Shown here in pieces: positions 61,844 through 64,000 of a stretch of DNA of 64,000 nucleotides. The DNA comes from Isochrysis galbana. Lineage: Eukaryota > Haptophyta > Isochrysidales > Isochrysidaceae. The notes beneath the pieces are model-generated. The model was not told where the DNA came from, made no database searches, and was given only the letters and a program-made list of their open reading frames with translations. Numbering within the stretch: position 1 is the stretch's first letter; the number at the start of each line of letters is the position of its first letter. Where the stretch lies: NCBI GenBank assembly GCA_018136815.1, contig CM030935.1, forward strand, positions 2,578,192-2,642,191. The letters are read 5' to 3'. The translations under genes were made by a program, and so were the position numbers.

Positions 61844-62737
61844 TTACTTCCTAAAGAGCCGCTCGAAGAAGCTGGGACCAGGCGCAGGTTCCAGTCCGAC
61901 TAGAGTCATCTCTACATCCATCAGCCAATCTGGGCTGAGTTCTCGCTTCTTAAAGTTTTCGTCAGCTATGACGGGCATAGAACGATAGCCGAAGTCTGAA
62001 TCCATGAGACACCTAAGCACGTGTAGTACAGCAATGTGAATCCCGAGACAAAGCAACCCGGTGAGCTCGAATCGGCGATTGGATCGATGCGTCAGGACTG
62101 CAACTGAGGCGAGTCAAGCTGCTGGAGGAGAAACTACAAGGAGTGGTGTGTGCATTAAGGCTATAGCAAAGAGCAGCCGCACGTGCGAATCCGTCGAGTG
62201 CCTCCTACTCTCATGTCAAGTGCACACAAATGCATCGCTCGGAGCACCTTCTCGTCGTTGATCGCGCCCAGCCTGAAACGGAAGGGCTCGCCATACCTAC
62301 GTATACGGGGAGAAAACGGAGCATGAGCTCAACGCTGAAGCCCCGCCCGTGAGCTGCTGAGCAGGGGCCTCACACCTTCGATCTCCATGTCCACTGGTCC
62401 GAGTATTGTCCAGGACAGTGCCGTCACCGACGAGGGTGACGATATAATGCACTACAGCGACCATCCCTGGCAGGGCCACCTCGCCTTCCCCTTCCTGCAC
62501 CTCGCGCATCGTCACACCGATCTTTAGGTGTCCTGTCACTGCCTCTTTCTGTGTCCTGTTGCCACGGCTGCCGCTCGGCTCCCCCACTTGCTGCATCTGC
62601 GGGGCATGGACGAGCATGGTGCCGACGGGCTGGCCTGCGGCCTCGCAAGCGGCGCGTGTGCATCCGCTAAGAACTGAGCCGGCGGTGGCGAGGGCCACGC
62701 ATCGAGGCGCGAGGAGAGCAAGCCGCCGCATCGGCAC
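61844..62737 (-). CDS. FKBP-type peptidyl-prolyl isomerase, three exons
   Basis: Exons 62737-62376, 62296-62183 and 62012-61844 join through GT-AG introns of 79 and 170 bp; the phases agree and give 214 residues. The FKBP fold is spread over all three exons: VVHYIVTLVGDGTVLDNTRT in exon 1, GEPFRFRLG and MRVGGTRRI in exon 2, and SPDWLMDVEMTLVGLEP near the end of exon 3. The N-terminus (RLALLAPRCVALATAGSVLS) is hydrophobic and looks like a signal or bipartite targeting sequence, so a secretory or plastid location is likely. Where FKBP12 has its active-site tryptophan (GWEEG) this protein has LRAMHLCALDM, so isomerase activity may be weak. FKBPs of this size occur in plastid lumens. Confidence 0.87.
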
Positions 62738-62934
62738 GGCGCCGATCGGGAGGAAGAGAGCGAGTGACGAGTGATAGAACTGCTGTAGATCCCCAGAGCG
62801 GAACTGCTAAAGATAGCCACTAAACTGGGGGTGGCCCACTCCGTGGAGAAACCTAAGGTAGACAAATAAAAATAAAACGATAGACTAGGGAACACCCAAC
62901 ACTCACACGACCCACCCCATACAAGAAACCAATA
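62738..62934. other. 5' flank of FKBP gene
   Basis: Probable promoter. No motif assigned. Confidence 0.35.
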
Positions 62935-63030
62935 AAATAAACCTTTTAATAGTGTCACCGCACACGCGGCCGTGGACCCTCTACTTTCTACTCACGTAGG
63001 AAAACTTTCTACACCCCCAATCCCCCGTAA
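62935..63030 (-). repeat. Module D tail, reversed
   Basis: CCTTTTAATAGTGTCACCGC, ACACGCGGCCGTGGACCCTC, then TTTCTACACCCCCAATCCCC is the reverse of the D tail at 20745-20850. 5'-truncated copy. Confidence 0.7.
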
Positions 63031-64000
63031 GACTGTGAATAGGTTTGATTCAGAGCTATGAGCTATGATGTTAGAACCTAATAGTCCACTTCAGCTAACA
63101 TCATCGATAGTAATAGTGCTGGCAGCTAACATCATAGATAGTAATAGCGTCCTCCCTCAACCTATTATTCTTATTATCAGTATTATGCAGATAATAGGGT
63201 GTATCAAAAAAGTCGCGGCAGCATGCATGGCGTGCACGCCGTCACGTGCACGCCATGCGTGCGTGTGATGAGTGGCAATAACCCAGGTACCGCCGTGCGT
63301 GCGTATGGGCCGCACCCCGACAAAGGAACGAAGGAGGATAGGGGGTGGAGAAGAAGGCGGTAGTCGCCCTGAACCGTGTTTTTTTTCTTCGAGTGTGAGG
63401 AAGGACTCGAAAACATAAAGATGGGATTTATCCAATTTTACCTCCTGGTCATTCTGTTGATCCACGGGTTGATTGTGGGTGTCGTGGGGCTCATTTACAT
63501 ACTATCCAAGTTGATATTCAAGCCCAAACGGATGCGTCTGACCCGATCAACAAACGCCCTCCCCTCCCCTCTTTCCTCTTCGTGACAACCATCCCAAACC
63601 AAACAAAGTCGAAAGAGGGCCAGGTGATATTTTGTTTACCGTGCGTGCGCATACCAACTTTTGTGCGGAAAGAGGGGGTAGGGGCAAAGGCGATGTCGGG
63701 ATGAACACAGGAGGGTGTGAGGGTGTAAGTATACAGTAGCTTAGCGGACACCTTCAAGAATTTTTTTACAGCACTAACGACTAACGACAAAGGCTCCGCA
63801 GTCATGTCACCAAACACAGAAGATGCTGACATACCAACGCTATGTGCTACCTCACACTTGCCATCCTGCGCCTTCCTGCCTGCCCAGCACCATGGTATGG
63901 TGACTTGTTGAATGATCCACACTCGCACACTTCCCTATTGCCTCTTACTGGCGGTTCGTTTGGGGATCGTCAATGTGGGCACTCATCGAACCGACAGAAG
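63031..64000. other. Intergenic, possible gene start at window end
   Basis: CTAACATCATNGATAGTAATAG is doubled at 63097-63145. GCATGGCGTGCACGCCGTCACGTGCACGCC-type palindromes lie near 63225-63260, and CCGTGCGTGCGTATGGG near 63291. A 69-residue frame at 63376 has one hydrophobic segment (QFYLLVILLIHGLIVGVVGL) but no other support. The last 31 bases code for SMWALIEP, as at 27788-27810, so a related gene may start here and continue outside. Confidence 0.35.

Noticed and set aside
1-64000. tRNA, rRNA or other RNA genes
   Set aside because: No cloverleaf with A and B boxes or rRNA-like block was recognised on reading; a covariance search was not possible here.

Overview
This is eukaryotic nuclear DNA, GC-rich in most places. 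Spliceosomal GT-AG introns can be read inside five genes. The gene set includes nuclear transcription and repair factors (the TFIIF large subunit, CSA/ERCC8) and a nuclear-encoded organellar ribosomal protein uL6, and about half of the window is transposable-element debris. The mix of a Cys-loop-type ion channel, short introns, high GC and LINE, copia, Harbinger and MITE remnants fits a unicellular alga or other protist. A haptophyte-like alga is my guess, but nothing here proves a lineage. || Layout. 0.15-3.7 kb: a Pro-Ser repeat protein with a C-terminal chromodomain-like end. 4.2-5.5 kb: LINE and element-A fragments. 5.8-7.7 kb: a 23/24-bp minisatellite. 8.3-10.4 kb: an unknown 690-aa protein. 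10.8-12.8 kb: repeats. 13.3-14.4 kb: an LCMT-family methyltransferase. 15.9-18.8 kb: a SAM-domain/pentameric-channel fusion. 21.0-22.0 kb: a four-CBS protein. 22.3-24.9 kb: repeats and two weak genes. 25.0-26.2 kb: an unknown tail-anchored-like protein. 27.1-28.1 kb: LINE fragment plus unknown coding sequence. 28.8-30.2 kb: a NIPA/DMT-like membrane protein. 30.7-32.0 kb: an unknown four-exon gene. 32.8-33.7 kb: an element-A copy. 34.3-35.0 kb: two small divergent genes. 36.3-37.1 kb: another A copy. 38.2-39.6 kb: TFIIF alpha. 40.2-40.9 kb: uL6. 41.2-44.5 kb: nested retroelements. 44.9-46.3 kb: an unknown gene with at least five exons. 46.9-47.4 kb: a MITE and a SINE-like element. 48.2-49.2 kb: a Harbinger-like transposase remnant. 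49.5-50.2 kb: an SR protein. 51.6-53.7 kb: LINE debris. 54.1-54.7 kb: an ankyrin protein. 55.1-55.6 kb: a copia RNase H pseudogene. 56.6-58.3 kb: CSA/ERCC8. 59.3-60.4 kb: a TA-flanked TIR element. 61.8-62.7 kb: a three-exon FKBP. || The most interesting signal is a network of retroelements that I could not match to a named family. GC-rich non-coding units of about 750-930 bp (called A and B here) start with a short hairpin, and in A this is ACTAAGTTTATACTTAGT. They end in several different AT-rich tails, and five copies are flanked by 14-16 bp target-site duplications. The same 5' hairpin precedes an ORF1-like coding sequence of a LINE whose reverse transcriptase and C-terminal pieces lie in the same window. 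The 3' end of that LINE (a GC hairpin, then ATTTAAGAAGTTTTTT) resembles the tails of shorter elements, one of which sits in a B copy with a 17-bp duplication. This looks like a LINE with a set of dependent elements moved by target-primed reverse transcription. || The host genes are mostly housekeeping and do not form a pathway. Coordinates for spliced genes give the full span, with exons listed in the evidence.
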